DNA from: Brevundimonas fontaquae
GTDB lineage: Bacteria; Pseudomonadota; Alphaproteobacteria; Caulobacterales; Caulobacteraceae
Direction of reading: 5' to 3'
Assembly (NCBI RefSeq): GCF_017086445.1
Contig: NZ_CP070968.1
Span: 620,001 to 684,000, forward strand
DNA length: 64,000 bases
Shown: in pieces, positions 16,622 through 25,802 of the stretch
How positions within the stretch are numbered: position 1 is the first letter of the stretch
Layout: each line of letters opens with the position of its first letter
Notes under the pieces: model-generated
Database searches by the model: none
The model's input: the letters and a program-made list of their open reading frames with translations, nothing else
Told to the model about the DNA's origin: nothing
Position numbers and translations under genes: made by a program

Positions 16622-16995
16622 GTCGCGATTGGCTGATGATTGCGGTCTCGTTCTAGGTTTTCATGAAAGGCCAAAAGCATGTCGCGACTGCCGGCAAGTC
16701 GCTCGATTTTTGCGTTCATGGCGTCGATCTCTCGGCGCAGAACTCTTTGCAACTCATCGCAGGGCTCGAAAGAAGAGCGATCATTGCGCAGGCAGGGCAT
16801 CAGTTCACGTATCACCGGCAGGGTCAGGCCCGCAGCGTTCAAAAGCTTGATGCGCTCGACAATGTCGGCGTCCGCAGCGCTGTAGTCGCGGTAGCCACTG
16901 TCCCTGCGCGCCGGAGAAAGCATTCCCTCGGTTTCATAGTACCGCAGCATCCGAACGCTGATGCCCGTTCGTCGCGCCAGATCGCCGACCTTCAT
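16618..16995 (-). CDS. MerR-family regulator
   Basis: The 125-residue protein starts directly with the MerR HTH (MKVGDLARRTGISVRMLRYYETEGML) followed by the dimer helix (YSAADADIVERIKLLNAAGLTL...). A single cysteine pair suitable for metal sensing is not evident (one Cys in MPCLR, one in EPCDEL), so an organic ligand or redox role is possible. It is divergent from the class IV aminotransferase gene, with a MerR-type promoter between. Confidence 0.92.
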   Translation of the reverse strand: MKVGDLARRTGISVRMLRYYETEGMLSPARRDSGYRDYSAADADIVERIKLLNAAGLTLPVIRELMPCLRNDRSSFEPCDELQRVLRREIDAMNAKIERLAGSRDMLLAFHENLERDRNHQPIAT

Positions 16996-17005
16996 TCGTT
17001 ACCTC

Positions 17006-17036
17006 TTGACCTTGACACCGCTGTCAGACTTTACAC
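17006..17036 (+). promoter_or_regulatory. MerR-type promoter/operator
   Basis: A -35-like TTGACC at 17006-17011 and -10-like TTACAC at 17031-17036 are 19 bases apart, the stretched spacing typical of MerR-activated promoters. The dyad TGACA-CCGC-TGTCA (17013-17026) fills the spacer. It faces the aminotransferase gene at 17075. Confidence 0.75.
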
Positions 17037-17074
17037 GTTTCAGCTCCCTTAGAACACACCACCGGAGCAACGAA

Positions 17075-17893
17075 ATGTTCGATACTGATGGACTGAGCCT
17101 GGCGCAGATCGACGGCAAACCGGCGACCGTCGCTGATCTGACACCGCTCGCCTTCGCCGGCTTTGCCCACTTCACCGCGATGCAGGTCCGCAATGGTCGC
17201 GTCCGAGGCCTGGATCTTCACCTCGAGCGTCTGCGCGACGCATCGCGGGCTCTGTTCGACGCGGACATTGCGGACGATCGGGTACGATCGCAGCTCCGCA
17301 GCGCTATCGCGGCAGCCGGCGGAGAGGCGCTGTCAGTAACGGCAACGGTCTTCACCCGGAGCGGAGAATTCACTGCGGCCGGTGAAAAGGGCGATCTGTC
17401 GCTTCTTATCCGCACCAGTCCCGCCTCCAACGGACCAGAAGGTCCGCTCAGACTCGCCGCGGTCCAGCATGAACGCGTTCTGCCCGGCTTCAAGCACAAC
17501 GGCGAGACTGCAAAAACCTACTATCTGCGGGACGCCATCAAGCGAGGCTTTGACGACGCGATCTTTCTTGACCGACAGAACCGTCTCAGCGAGGCGACGA
17601 TCTGGAACGTTGCATACTGGGACGGCTCGGCTGTCATCTGGCCGGTGGCAGACGTGCTGCATGGCGTGACCATGGGCATTCTGAAGCGCCAACTCACCGA
17701 ACTGGGTGTGTTGCAACGGGACGTGGCGGTCACGCCCGAGATGGTCGGCGGGTTCGCAGGCGCTGTGGTGATGAACTCCTGGACGCCGGGGGTCTCGATT
17801 ATCGCGATCGGAGAGACCGCAATCCCCGCCGCTCCGCAGTTCGTGGAACTCCTGCACAAGGCGTATCTGCGTGAGCCGAATGTGGAAATCTGA
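17075..17893 (+). CDS. Class IV aminotransferase-family protein
   Basis: The 272-residue product has the fold-type IV pattern: FTAMQVRNGRVRGLDLHLERLR at the start, the PLP-lysine region GFKHNGETAKTYYLRDA, FLDRQNRLSEATIWNVAYWDG, and MNSWTPGVSI near the end. The family includes branched-chain and D-amino-acid transaminases and aminodeoxychorismate lyase; the specific reaction is not clear. GGAGCAACGAA precedes the ATG. It is the likely target of the divergent MerR regulator. Confidence 0.87.
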   Translation: MFDTDGLSLAQIDGKPATVADLTPLAFAGFAHFTAMQVRNGRVRGLDLHLERLRDASRALFDADIADDRVRSQLRSAIAAAGGEALSVTATVFTRSGEFTAAGEKGDLSLLIRTSPASNGPEGPLRLAAVQHERVLPGFKHNGETAKTYYLRDAIKRGFDDAIFLDRQNRLSEATIWNVAYWDGSAVIWPVADVLHGVTMGILKRQLTELGVLQRDVAVTPEMVGGFAGAVVMNSWTPGVSIIAIGETAIPAAPQFVELLHKAYLREPNVEI

Positions 17894-18109
17894 CGGCTCC
17901 ACCCGTTATCCACGCGTGCCGCTTTTGAGATGAAGCCGCTCGAAGAGTAACACCCCGCGGCGCAATCGATGCCAGGGCTGACGACGTGCTTCCGCCTGAC
18001 GCGATGCCGCAACTATCGCCCCTGCGCCCGAATACCCACGTTACCACGCTTGACGTCCAATCTGCGGACCGGCGGGCCGCGCCTGACGATGAGGAAGATC
18101 TGAGATACC

Positions 18110-18619
18110 CTATGGCTTTCTGATGCCGTCGGCGTTCTGCTGTGATTGGATCAGTTTGCTGAGGAGCGCGGCAAGCTGACCTTGCTCCCGATCATCCAGA
18201 CCTCTGACGATGCTTTGCTGATTTGCGACGTGCGCCTCCACCGCGCGCTCGATCAACGCCAGTCCATGGCCGGTCAACGCCACCAGCGTTCCCCGCTTAT
18301 CCGCTGGATTGGGTCTCCGCTCGACAAATCCGGCCTTCTCCAGCCGGTCGATGCGGTTGGTCATGCTCCCCGAAGAGATCATCGCCGCTTCATAGAGCGC
18401 CGTGGGTGAGAGTGCATAAGGTGCGCCACTGCGCCGGAGCGTTGCCAGTACGTCGAACTCGCCGGGTTGCAGACCAAATTCCGCAAACAGCGGATTGAGC
18501 CGATCCCGCGCGATCAGCAGCGCGGCTTCACCCAACCGTCCCAGCAGAACCATCGGCCGGGTATCGAGATCGGGGCGTTCGCAAGCCCATTGTTCCGCAG
18601 CCGAAGCAGCCCTGTCCAT
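18110..18619 (-). CDS. MarR-family repressor
   Basis: The protein has the MarR winged helix: LQPGEFDVLATLRRSG, SPTALYEAAMISSGSMTNRIDRLEKAGFVERRPNPADKRGTLVALT. About 169 residues from ATG 18619, which follows AGGACGCGG. A 28-bp palindrome lies just upstream, between it and the divergent MFS gene, so it probably represses both. Confidence 0.92.
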   Translation of the reverse strand: MDRAASAAEQWACERPDLDTRPMVLLGRLGEAALLIARDRLNPLFAEFGLQPGEFDVLATLRRSGAPYALSPTALYEAAMISSGSMTNRIDRLEKAGFVERRPNPADKRGTLVALTGHGLALIERAVEAHVANQQSIVRGLDDREQGQLAALLSKLIQSQQNADGIRKP

Positions 18620-18643
18620 TCCGCGTCCTATCTTGACGTAAAG

Positions 18644-18671
18644 ATACATATCTCTATGTAGAGATATGTAT
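18644..18671. promoter_or_regulatory. MarR operator, near-perfect 28-bp dyad
   Basis: The arms ATACATATCTCTA (18644-18656) and TAGAGATATGTAT (18659-18671) are exact reverse complements around a 2-base centre. AT-rich, in a GC-rich context, and between divergent marR and MFS genes, it is the obvious operator and probably overlaps both promoters. Confidence 0.88.
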
Positions 18672-18714
18672 TGGACGGGGTGACCCTGACAAGCGCTTAG
18701 TGGCGGAAAACATC

Positions 18715-19881
18715 ATGCGAGAACCCTTCAGTCGGATGCTGCTTCCGACCGCAATCCTGCTCGTCGGCATGAATCTGCGGCCGGCGTTGGCCTCGGTCGG
18801 CCCTCTGCTCGACGCGATCCAGCGCGACACGGGTCTTGGCGACATCGGCGCGAGTTTGCTGACCACCTTCCCGGTGTTGTTGATGGGCCTCTGCCTGCTG
18901 GGAACGGCGCGGCTGCGCGGATGGATGGGAGAGCGGGCCGGCATCGCCGCTGGTGTCCTGCTCATTCTCCTCGCCTGTCTGGCTCGTTGGGTGTGGCCGC
19001 ATGCGGCAGCGCTGATTCTGACCGCCATCGTCGGTGGCGTCGGCATCGCCATCGTCCAGGCGTTGATGCCGGGCGTCATCCGCCGCCGGGCAGCAGCAGG
19101 CAGTGGACGCCTGATGGGCTTCTACTCCACAGCAATCATGGGAGGGGCGCTGATATCCGCTACGACCTGCGCCTGGATCGGACAGGTCTGGGGCTGGCCG
19201 GCCGCGCTGGGCATCTGGGCGCTGCCAGCGCTCCTCGGGCTCGGCATCTGGCTTCTGGTGGCGCAGGGCCCCCACGAGCCTGTGAGATCAGTGCAACGCC
19301 GCCCTGTGCGACATGCGCCGCGCGCCTGGCTGCTGATGCTCTTTTTTGGCCTTGGCACGGGTGCCTATACGCTTGTTCTCGCCTGGCTGCCGCCCTTCTA
19401 CACCCAGCTCGGCTGGTCCGAACAGGGCGCCGGCGCGATGCTCGGAGCCGTCACCCTGGCGGAGGTGGCCGCAGGCATTGCCGTATCGCTATGGGTCGAT
19501 CGGTCGCCGGATCGTCGCGCCATATTGTTCGCGGCAATCTTTTCGCTGCTGGCGGGAATGCTCTGCCTCTGCATTGCGCCACTGCAACTCGCATGGGTGG
19601 CGGCGTTGCTGGCGGGCCTCGGCATTGGCGCGCTATTCCCGCTGTCGCTGATCGTCGCGATGGATCACGGCGAGGATACCGATCAGGCAAGCGCACTCGC
19701 CGGTTTCGTCCAGGGCGGTGGCTATGTCCTGGCGGCCGCGCTGCCGCTGGCCGCCGGACTGCTGCGCCAGCGCCTTGCGGATCTCACCCCTGCCTGGTGG
19801 CTGATGGCGGGATTGTGCCTCGCACTGGCGCTGATGGCCGCGCGCTTTCGGCCGGGCGACCGACTTTCGCTTCCACACTGA
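18715..19881 (+). CDS. CynX/NimT-type MFS transporter
   Basis: The 388-residue, roughly 12-helix protein begins LLPTAILLVGMNLRPALASVGPLLDAIQ, the mark of the CynX/NimT (cyanate/2-nitroimidazole) MFS family, and has GWMGER as its motif A loop. Substrates in the family are cyanate, nitroimidazoles and others. ATG 18715 is chosen over GTG 18700 because of CGGAAAA upstream. It is divergent from the MarR gene and shares its operator. Confidence 0.88.
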   Translation: MREPFSRMLLPTAILLVGMNLRPALASVGPLLDAIQRDTGLGDIGASLLTTFPVLLMGLCLLGTARLRGWMGERAGIAAGVLLILLACLARWVWPHAAALILTAIVGGVGIAIVQALMPGVIRRRAAAGSGRLMGFYSTAIMGGALISATTCAWIGQVWGWPAALGIWALPALLGLGIWLLVAQGPHEPVRSVQRRPVRHAPRAWLLMLFFGLGTGAYTLVLAWLPPFYTQLGWSEQGAGAMLGAVTLAEVAAGIAVSLWVDRSPDRRAILFAAIFSLLAGMLCLCIAPLQLAWVAALLAGLGIGALFPLSLIVAMDHGEDTDQASALAGFVQGGGYVLAAALPLAAGLLRQRLADLTPAWWLMAGLCLALALMAARFRPGDRLSLPH

Positions 19882-20312
19882 CAACGGGGAGCCTTGGACC
19901 GCTCATGCCGGCGTCGGGGGACGGTTTCGTGCTTGGGAATCATTGGGCGGGAGAAGGCAGCTGAAAAGCACTCCGCGTGCGTAGCGACCGTGCTTCCCCC
20001 CAGCCTGTCCGCAAATGCGTTCTTCCGAAGCTGCCCAGCAGACAAGGACGAAAAAATCCGGCGAACGATGCGACTCTTGGGCCCTTAGAAGCGTCCTGAC
20101 CTGTTGACTGACGCACATGGGTGCCTGCGGCTTGCTCGTCTGCGATCACGACCGGCATATCCGGCCGCGCCGCACCCGGCGGCGTTTGCGTATCAGCCGG
20201 GAGGAATGTCGCAGGTGGTGTAAGATCAACGGGACTGGCCGGACTTGTCGTACTCCGCCCGATGATGAGCACCAGGTCTACGCTGCAGCCGTCCAACGCC
20301 GCACGAACTGGG
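19882..20312. other. 431-bp gap between convergent MFS and LysR genes
   Basis: Open frames here lack family features or start sites. I see no hairpin with a T tract. It may be remnant DNA. Confidence 0.4.
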
Positions 20313-21224
20313 TCACTTTTGTTCGTCGCCGTCGCGGAACACATCGGCAAGGAAATCGAGAAAGACCCTGAGTTTGGGAGCGAGGTGGTGGCGGGAGGGA
20401 TAGACCGCATACAGCACCGTCTCGACCATATCCCAATCCTCGAGCACCGCCTCCAGTCGACCCGCACCGAGATCGTTCTCGACATAGAGGCGGGGTATGA
20501 GGCTGGTGCCGAAGCCGGCGAGCAACGCATCGCGCACGGCGAGGCTGGAGGCGACGCTGTAGCGGCCACGCACCGGGATCCGCTCGACCCGGCCGTTCTG
20601 GCGGAACTCCCACAGGTCGGCATGGCCCGAATGGGTGAAGCGGACACATTCGTGTCCGGCCAGTTCGCCGGGGTGCGTGGGTCGGCGACGTGCGGTCCAA
20701 TAGGCCGGGGCGGCGACCAGGATGTGTTGGAGCGTCGTCAGCCTGCGAGCGATGAGGCTGGAATCTTCGAGGTTGTCGCTGCCGCGGATGGCAAGGTCAT
20801 AGCCATCGCGAAGAAGGTCAACTCGCCGGTCATCGAGATGAAGATCGAGCGAAATCTCCGGGTAGCGCGCCAGAAACTTCGGGAGGTGGGACGACAGGCG
20901 CATGAGCGTGATGCTGGCTGGCGCGGTCACTTTCAATGTTCCGACCGGATTTGCAGTCAGGGGCCCAAGCGCGCGCTCAGCCTCTTGGAGGTCATCCAGG
21001 ATGCGGCGAACATTCTCCAGATAGGCCGTGCCCGCTTCTGTGAGGTGAAGCCGCCGGGTGGTTCGATTGATGAGTCGGACCCCAAGGTGTGCCTCGAGTT
21101 CCGCGACATTCTTGCTGATGGCCGGTGGAGACAGGCGCAGACGACGCGCAGCCGCAGCGAAGCTGCCGAGTTCGGCCACGTGTCGAAACACCTCCAAAGC
21201 CTTCAAGCGGTCCAAAACGATCAT
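20313..21224 (-). CDS. LysR-family regulator
   Basis: The 303-residue protein has the LysR HTH (LKALEVFRHVAELGSFAAAARRLRLSPPAISKNVAELEAHLGVRLINRTTRRLHLTEAG) and the substrate domain with RYPEISLDLHLDDRRVDLLRDGYDLAIR. It resembles the CrgA/DmlR-like group. It is divergent, by about 100 bases, from the nitroreductase-EamA operon, which it likely regulates. Confidence 0.93.
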   Translation of the reverse strand: MIVLDRLKALEVFRHVAELGSFAAAARRLRLSPPAISKNVAELEAHLGVRLINRTTRRLHLTEAGTAYLENVRRILDDLQEAERALGPLTANPVGTLKVTAPASITLMRLSSHLPKFLARYPEISLDLHLDDRRVDLLRDGYDLAIRGSDNLEDSSLIARRLTTLQHILVAAPAYWTARRRPTHPGELAGHECVRFTHSGHADLWEFRQNGRVERIPVRGRYSVASSLAVRDALLAGFGTSLIPRLYVENDLGAGRLEAVLEDWDMVETVLYAVYPSRHHLAPKLRVFLDFLADVFRDGDEQK

Positions 21225-21323
21225 TCACCAGTACGAACTAGACCCTTCCACAATAATCCCATTATGCCGGTGATTGATATTAATTAGCTTGGGCTCATCC
21301 GGACGCTCCGATTGAGGCCAGCC

Positions 21324-21938
21324 ATGCAGCACGAAATCCTGACCCTGATCGAGACGCGCTTCTCTGCAAATCTGTTCGACGCTTCTCAAGGCGTCTCGGA
21401 CCAGGAGATTGAAACGATGGTCAGCTACGCCATCCGTGCGCCGACCGCCTACAACCTCCAGAACTGGCGCTTCGTCGCGGTACGGTCACCGGATGCAAAG
21501 GTGCGTCTGCGAGCCGCGGCGCACGACCAGCCCAAGGTGACGGACGCTGCAGTGGCGTTCATCATCATTGGCATCCTGCCAGATCCAGACGCCGTCGTGA
21601 CACGCCTGGCGCCAGCCGTTGATGCTGCGATCATGTCGAGAGATATGGCGGAACGCTGGCGCGACGGTGCGCGTACCCTCTACGCCGATCCGGCCATAGC
21701 GCGTGACGAGGCGGTGCGCAGCGCCACGTTCGGCGCAGCGACACTGATGTTCGCGGCCTCGGCCCTCGGCTTTGCGTCCGGCCCCATGGTGGGGTTCGAC
21801 GCCGCGGGTGTGCGGCGAGACTTCGACCTTGCCGATGACGAACTGCCGGTCATGCTGCTGGCGGTGGGGCGAGCCGCGCCGGGCAACTGGCCGCAGAAGC
21901 CCAGACGTCTCCTTGGGGATGTGCTGGAGTGGGTGTGA
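21324..21938 (+). CDS. Nitroreductase-family flavoprotein
   Basis: The 204-residue protein carries the nitroreductase pattern: an N-terminal RFSANLFDAS (RRS-like), APTAYNLQNWRFVAV near residue 40 for FMN binding, and AATLMFAASALGFASGPMVGFD. Such enzymes reduce quinones, nitroaromatics or flavins with NAD(P)H. ATG 21324 is preferred to 21312. Its TGA stop overlaps the GTG start of the EamA transporter, implying coupled translation. Confidence 0.87.
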   Translation: MQHEILTLIETRFSANLFDASQGVSDQEIETMVSYAIRAPTAYNLQNWRFVAVRSPDAKVRLRAAAHDQPKVTDAAVAFIIIGILPDPDAVVTRLAPAVDAAIMSRDMAERWRDGARTLYADPAIARDEAVRSATFGAATLMFAASALGFASGPMVGFDAAGVRRDFDLADDELPVMLLAVGRAAPGNWPQKPRRLLGDVLEWV

Positions 21939-22840
21939 GCACACGCCGCACAACGCTGGCACTGACCGCGCTGGCGCCCGCGATCTGGGGAACGACCTAC
22001 ATCGTCACGACGGAATGGCTCCCGGAAGGCTTCCCGTTGACCGTGTCGTTGCTGCGGGCACTGCCGGCCGGCCTGTTGTTACTGGCGATCGTGCGCGTGC
22101 TTCCGCGGGGAATCTGGTGGGGCCGGGTCCTGCTGCTGGGCGCCTTCAATTTTGCCATCTTCTGGTCCCTGCTGTTCGAAGCCGCCTATCGGTTGCCGGG
22201 CGGGGTCGCCGCTACGGTGGGTGCGGTGCAGCCGCTGATCGTGCTGATGCTGGCGCGGTTCTGGATTGGCGCGCCGCTTCGCGCGATGGCGATGCTTGCG
22301 GCGCTCGGGGGCGTGATCGGTGTGAACTTGCTTGTCCTGCGGCCCGGTGCGGCGTTCGACGCGGTTGGTATCGCAGCGGCGCTCGGCAGCGCGGCGTCGA
22401 TGGCGGTGGGCACCGTGCTGACCAAGCGATGGCAGCCGCCCGTTTCGGCTTTGACCTTCACTGCCTGGCAACTGGTTGCAGGCGGGGCCCTGCTCCTGAT
22501 TCCCGCTCTCATCCTGGAGCCCGGCTTGCCGGCACCAAGCACCACCAACCTGGTCGGCTTTGCCTGGCTCGCCCTTGTCGGGGCGGCGCTGACCTACATC
22601 CTGTGGTTTCGGGGCATCGCCGCCCTGGGGCCGGCCTCCGTCGCCCCATTGGGGTTCCTCAGTCCCATGACGGCCGTGCTGCTTGGCTGGCTCGTTCTGG
22701 GGCAGGAGCTTGCACTGCAACAGATCGCGGGCATCGTGCTTGTTCTTGTCAGCGTCTGGCTAAGCCAGCGCGCGCAGGCCACGAAGATCGCCGCCGCCTG
22801 CGATAGGGTGAAGGTCATCCGATCCTCTGACGGCGAGTGA
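21935..22840 (+). CDS. EamA/DMT-family exporter
   Basis: The 301-residue protein has ten predicted helices in two EamA repeats (LAPAIWGTTYIVTTEWLP at the start; WLALVGAALTYILWFRGIAALGPASVAPLGFLSPMTAVLLGWLVLGQEL in the second). It likely exports a metabolite across the inner membrane. The GTG at 21935 is used: GGAG lies 5 bases upstream and the codon overlaps the nitroreductase stop (GTGA). Confidence 0.9.
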   Translation: MSTRRTTLALTALAPAIWGTTYIVTTEWLPEGFPLTVSLLRALPAGLLLLAIVRVLPRGIWWGRVLLLGAFNFAIFWSLLFEAAYRLPGGVAATVGAVQPLIVLMLARFWIGAPLRAMAMLAALGGVIGVNLLVLRPGAAFDAVGIAAALGSAASMAVGTVLTKRWQPPVSALTFTAWQLVAGGALLLIPALILEPGLPAPSTTNLVGFAWLALVGAALTYILWFRGIAALGPASVAPLGFLSPMTAVLLGWLVLGQELALQQIAGIVLVLVSVWLSQRAQATKIAAACDRVKVIRSSDGE

Positions 22841-22898
22841 TGGCTATGGGAACATCTGAAGCCACAGCGCCCCGGTCAAGCAGCGGTCCCGGTCGAGG

Positions 22899-23357
22899 TC
22901 AAAAAGGACGAGTTACCGATCCTGCTTGCTCAGACAGGATGACGGTCGTCTCCACATCCCCGACCCCTTCGACCGTCCGAAGCCGATCAGCCAGTTCGGA
23001 AAGTGCCTGCGGGGACGTGACCAAGACCACAAGCACCGCGTCGCGGTCCCCGGCGATCGAGAATATTCGCTCTACCTCTGACCATGACGCGAGGTGATCG
23101 GTAACGCGGCTACATGGCCTCACCGTGATCGACAATGTCACCAGCGCAGAAACGCCCGTCTCCGCGTCCGAAGCGATCGTCGTGGTATAGCCGCGGATGA
23201 TCCCGTCGCGTTCCAGTCGCGCAATCCGCGCCTGCACGGCCGTTCGAGACAGGTTGAGGTCCCGGGCGAGCGCGGCGGTCGTCCTGCGAGCATCGCGACG
23301 CAGCAGTCCCACGAGTCTCTGATCGATCTCGTCTAGCCGTTTGCCTGTGCGGTTCAT
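22899..23357 (-). CDS. Lrp/AsnC-family regulator
   Basis: The 152-residue protein has the HTH LDEIDQRLVGLLRRDARRTTAALARDLNLSRTAVQARIARLERDGIIRGYT and a RAM domain. The ATG at 23357 (MNRTGKRL) is preferred; an upstream TTG at 23405 extends it. It is divergent from the cupin/DUF3995 pair. Confidence 0.9.
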   Translation of the reverse strand: MNRTGKRLDEIDQRLVGLLRRDARRTTAALARDLNLSRTAVQARIARLERDGIIRGYTTTIASDAETGVSALVTLSITVRPCSRVTDHLASWSEVERIFSIAGDRDAVLVVLVTSPQALSELADRLRTVEGVGDVETTVILSEQAGSVTRPF

Positions 23358-23449
23358 CAACACCTTCGATGCGTCGTCAATCACGGCGGTCTGAAATGTC
23401 GCCAAGCCGACTGCCTTTTAGCAGTCTGACGTCAAAGAAGGAGAACAGG

Positions 23450-23758
23450 ATGAAGATCGTCGAGGCGAGCCAGTTTGAAGGTCGGCGTGCGTGGGAGGCG
23501 CTCGACATCGCTGAAATCGACGGCGCGACCGTTCGTCTGCATTGGACGGATCAGCCCTACATTTGGCATGTGAACGATGGACCGGAAGTGTTCGTCGTCC
23601 TGGATGGCGTCGTCGACATGGAAGTCCGCGATGTCATCGAACGCGTCTATCGATTGACGCCGGGGTCGATTTTTCATGCTGAACAGGGCGACGCACACCG
23701 TGCCATCCCCATCGGCGTCGCGCGCATCCTGGTCATCGAGCGCAGAGGCAGCATCTAG
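23450..23758 (+). CDS. Small cupin-domain protein
   Basis: The 102-residue protein has a single cupin barrel (YIWHVNDGPEVFVVLDGVVDMEVRD, then LTPGSIFHAEQGDAHRAIPIGVARILVIER). Metal ligands may come from the two histidines of the second motif. AAGGAG lies before the ATG. Its function is unknown; it starts a two-gene unit with the DUF3995 protein, divergent from the Lrp/AsnC gene. Confidence 0.82.
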   Translation: MKIVEASQFEGRRAWEALDIAEIDGATVRLHWTDQPYIWHVNDGPEVFVVLDGVVDMEVRDVIERVYRLTPGSIFHAEQGDAHRAIPIGVARILVIERRGSI

Positions 23759-23774
23759 GACGGGAGGAATACGC

Positions 23775-24254
23775 ATGCCGAGATCATCCAGTGCCTTCTT
23801 CTGGGCAGCGGCGGTGTCCGGCAGTTTTCATGCCGGCTGGAGCGCCTACTGGCTAATGGGGGGAAGCCTCTTGCTTGAGAGCGTTGGGCAATGGGCCGCG
23901 ACAACGGGTGACAGCCGCGGCGGCGGGATAATGGCGATGTTGGCTGCGACGATGCTGGTAAAGCTGGGCGCTGCGTGGGTGCCGCTCCTGGCGGAGTACC
24001 GTATCCTCGCGGGCCGTAAGGCGTGGCGGACCACAAGCTGGATTGGTGCTGCCTGCATCACGCTCTATGGGTTGGCGAACATCGCCGCCAGCGGAGCCGC
24101 ACTACTCAACGTCTTGCCGACCGCTCCCGACAGTCGGTCGGCCCATCTCGGTCACGCTTTGCTTTGGGGACCGCTCTTCGTGTTATGGGGAATTGCTCTA
24201 TTGATCGCACTTGCCCGCTTCAAGCAGGACCAGGCTCGAGGATTGACCTGGTAA
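23775..24254 (+). CDS. DUF3995-type membrane protein
   Basis: The 159-residue protein has four hydrophobic segments and resembles DUF3995 proteins (FHAGWSAYWLMGGS near the start; LGHALLWGPLFVLWGIALLIAL at the end). GGGAGGAATACGC gives a strong ribosome site at ATG 23775, only 16 bases after the cupin stop. Inner membrane; function unknown. Confidence 0.8.
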   Translation: MPRSSSAFFWAAAVSGSFHAGWSAYWLMGGSLLLESVGQWAATTGDSRGGGIMAMLAATMLVKLGAAWVPLLAEYRILAGRKAWRTTSWIGAACITLYGLANIAASGAALLNVLPTAPDSRSAHLGHALLWGPLFVLWGIALLIALARFKQDQARGLTW

Positions 24255-24333
24255 CTTTTCCCTACAGGGGCGTCTCCAATCCAGTCTGCAGGGACGGTCG
24301 CAACACCTCAAACCAATATGGGGACCAAATCTT

Positions 24334-24690
24334 ATGACCAGATCGATGATGCTGCGCTCGTTCTATCTTGCGGCTGCCGTAGTGGGAACGGTTGTGCCAT
24401 GGGGGTTTTTCGCATCCTATTTCGCCGTCTCTGGCATTGAGGCAACCGGAATTATTCGTAATTTATTTAACAACGGTGCAGCCAGTGGTTTCGTATCGGA
24501 TGTATTGATATCCATACTTGTTTTCTGGGTCTGGTCTTGGGGCGACGCCATGCGCAATGGCGTCAAATATTGGTGGCTAGTGATCCCGGCGGGTTTTTTC
24601 GTAGGTCTGTCACTTGCGATGCCGCTATATTTTTTCTTTCGGGAGGTAAGCACTGGACCCGACGTCCGGCTTACGCGTCAGCCTCGATAG
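24334..24690 (+). CDS. DUF2834-type membrane protein
   Basis: The 118-residue protein has three hydrophobic helices and the DUF2834 layout: VVPWGFFASYF, then ISILVFWVWSWGDAMRNGVKYWW, then GLSLAMPLYFFFRE. The central part is noticeably AT-richer than neighbouring genes, suggesting a different origin. Function unknown. It may be cotranscribed with the DUF3995 gene 80 bases upstream. Confidence 0.8.
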   Translation: MTRSMMLRSFYLAAAVVGTVVPWGFFASYFAVSGIEATGIIRNLFNNGAASGFVSDVLISILVFWVWSWGDAMRNGVKYWWLVIPAGFFVGLSLAMPLYFFFREVSTGPDVRLTRQPR

Positions 24691-24903
24691 CCAGTCAGGG
24701 CTCGCATATGGCTGACCGGCTCCCCGTTTTCAGGCCGCAGATAAACTAGTCTTGGTTTCGTCATGCTCCTGGCGAGGGCGGGTGGTGAATTCGGCGGGTG
24801 ACATTCCGTCGGGTCTGATTTGCGGACGCACGGAGCTGTAGTCCGTCCGCCATGCCTCGGTGGATCCGCCTCGCTGCAGCCAGCGTTGGGAAGAGGGGCT
24901 CGC

Positions 24904-25695
24904 TTAGCCGTCACGGCCAAGTATCGACCGACGTGTGGTCTCGTCGGCAGGGTAGAAACATTCCAAAGTGAGTTCGGCAAGCGTCACGTCGGTCGCTGTT
25001 CCGAACACGGTCGTCGTCGAAATGAACGACAGGCGGCGTTTGGTGACCGGATCGCAGAGTGTCAGTGGCACAGCGATCGGGGGCGTGGGCGAGGGCGGGC
25101 ACCGGCCTGCGGAGATCGGAAAGGCGCGAAGTTCGTCGTGCAGGGCGAACAGGACAGGATCAGCGGTGCGATCCGCAGTGTCGCGCAAGCGCGCGAGCAG
25201 ATGATGGCGCCATTCGGCCAGGTTGATGATCGCTGGCGCGAGTCCTTTTGGATGCAGGCTGGCCCGCAGGACGTTGATCGGAGGGGTGAGCAACCCGGGA
25301 TCGATGCCGTCCAGGAGCGCGCTCGCCGCATCGTTCGCCAGGACCAAATTCCAATGGCGGTCGACCGCCAGCGCCGGAAACGGCGAATGACCGTGCAGCA
25401 CGGCCTCCACGGCCGTTAGGGCTGCTGCCATATCGGGCGCATCGATCGCGCGTTCGTCGTGGATCGGCGCGAACCCTGCGGCAAGTAAGAGGCGGTTGCG
25501 CTCGCGCAGCGGCAGCGCCAGCGGGTCGGCCAAGCGCATCAGCAGTTCGCGGCTCGGCGCCGCACGACCGCTTTCGACGAAGCTGAGGTGGCGCGTCGAC
25601 ACGTTCGCCTCGCCGGCGAGATCGAACTGGCTCAGTCGGCGCCGTCCTCGCCAGTCGCGCAGAAGGTGGCCAACTGTGTCCGATCTCGTGACCAT
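24904..25695 (-). CDS. XRE regulator with MmyB-like ligand domain
   Basis: The 263-residue protein has an N-terminal XRE HTH (LLRDWRGRRRLSQFDLAGEANVSTRHLSFVESGRAAPSRELLMRLADPL) and an MmyB-type PAS-like domain (FPALAVDRHWNLVLANDAASALLDGIDP, then NVLRASLHPKGLAPAIINLAEWR). Such domains are proposed to bind fatty-acyl-like ligands. It is divergent from, and probably controls, the four-gene operon at 25803-27700. Confidence 0.92.
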   Translation of the reverse strand: MVTRSDTVGHLLRDWRGRRRLSQFDLAGEANVSTRHLSFVESGRAAPSRELLMRLADPLALPLRERNRLLLAAGFAPIHDERAIDAPDMAAALTAVEAVLHGHSPFPALAVDRHWNLVLANDAASALLDGIDPGLLTPPINVLRASLHPKGLAPAIINLAEWRHHLLARLRDTADRTADPVLFALHDELRAFPISAGRCPPSPTPPIAVPLTLCDPVTKRRLSFISTTTVFGTATDVTLAELTLECFYPADETTRRSILGRDG

Positions 25696-25802
25696 ATCCT
25701 CCTTCTAGCGCTGTAAGTCGCCGCCGCGCCATTACCTGCGAGGTAATCGCATGCCACGTCCGCTGCCGTCATCCTTGATGCCAACATCCAAGGAGACGAA
25801 CG

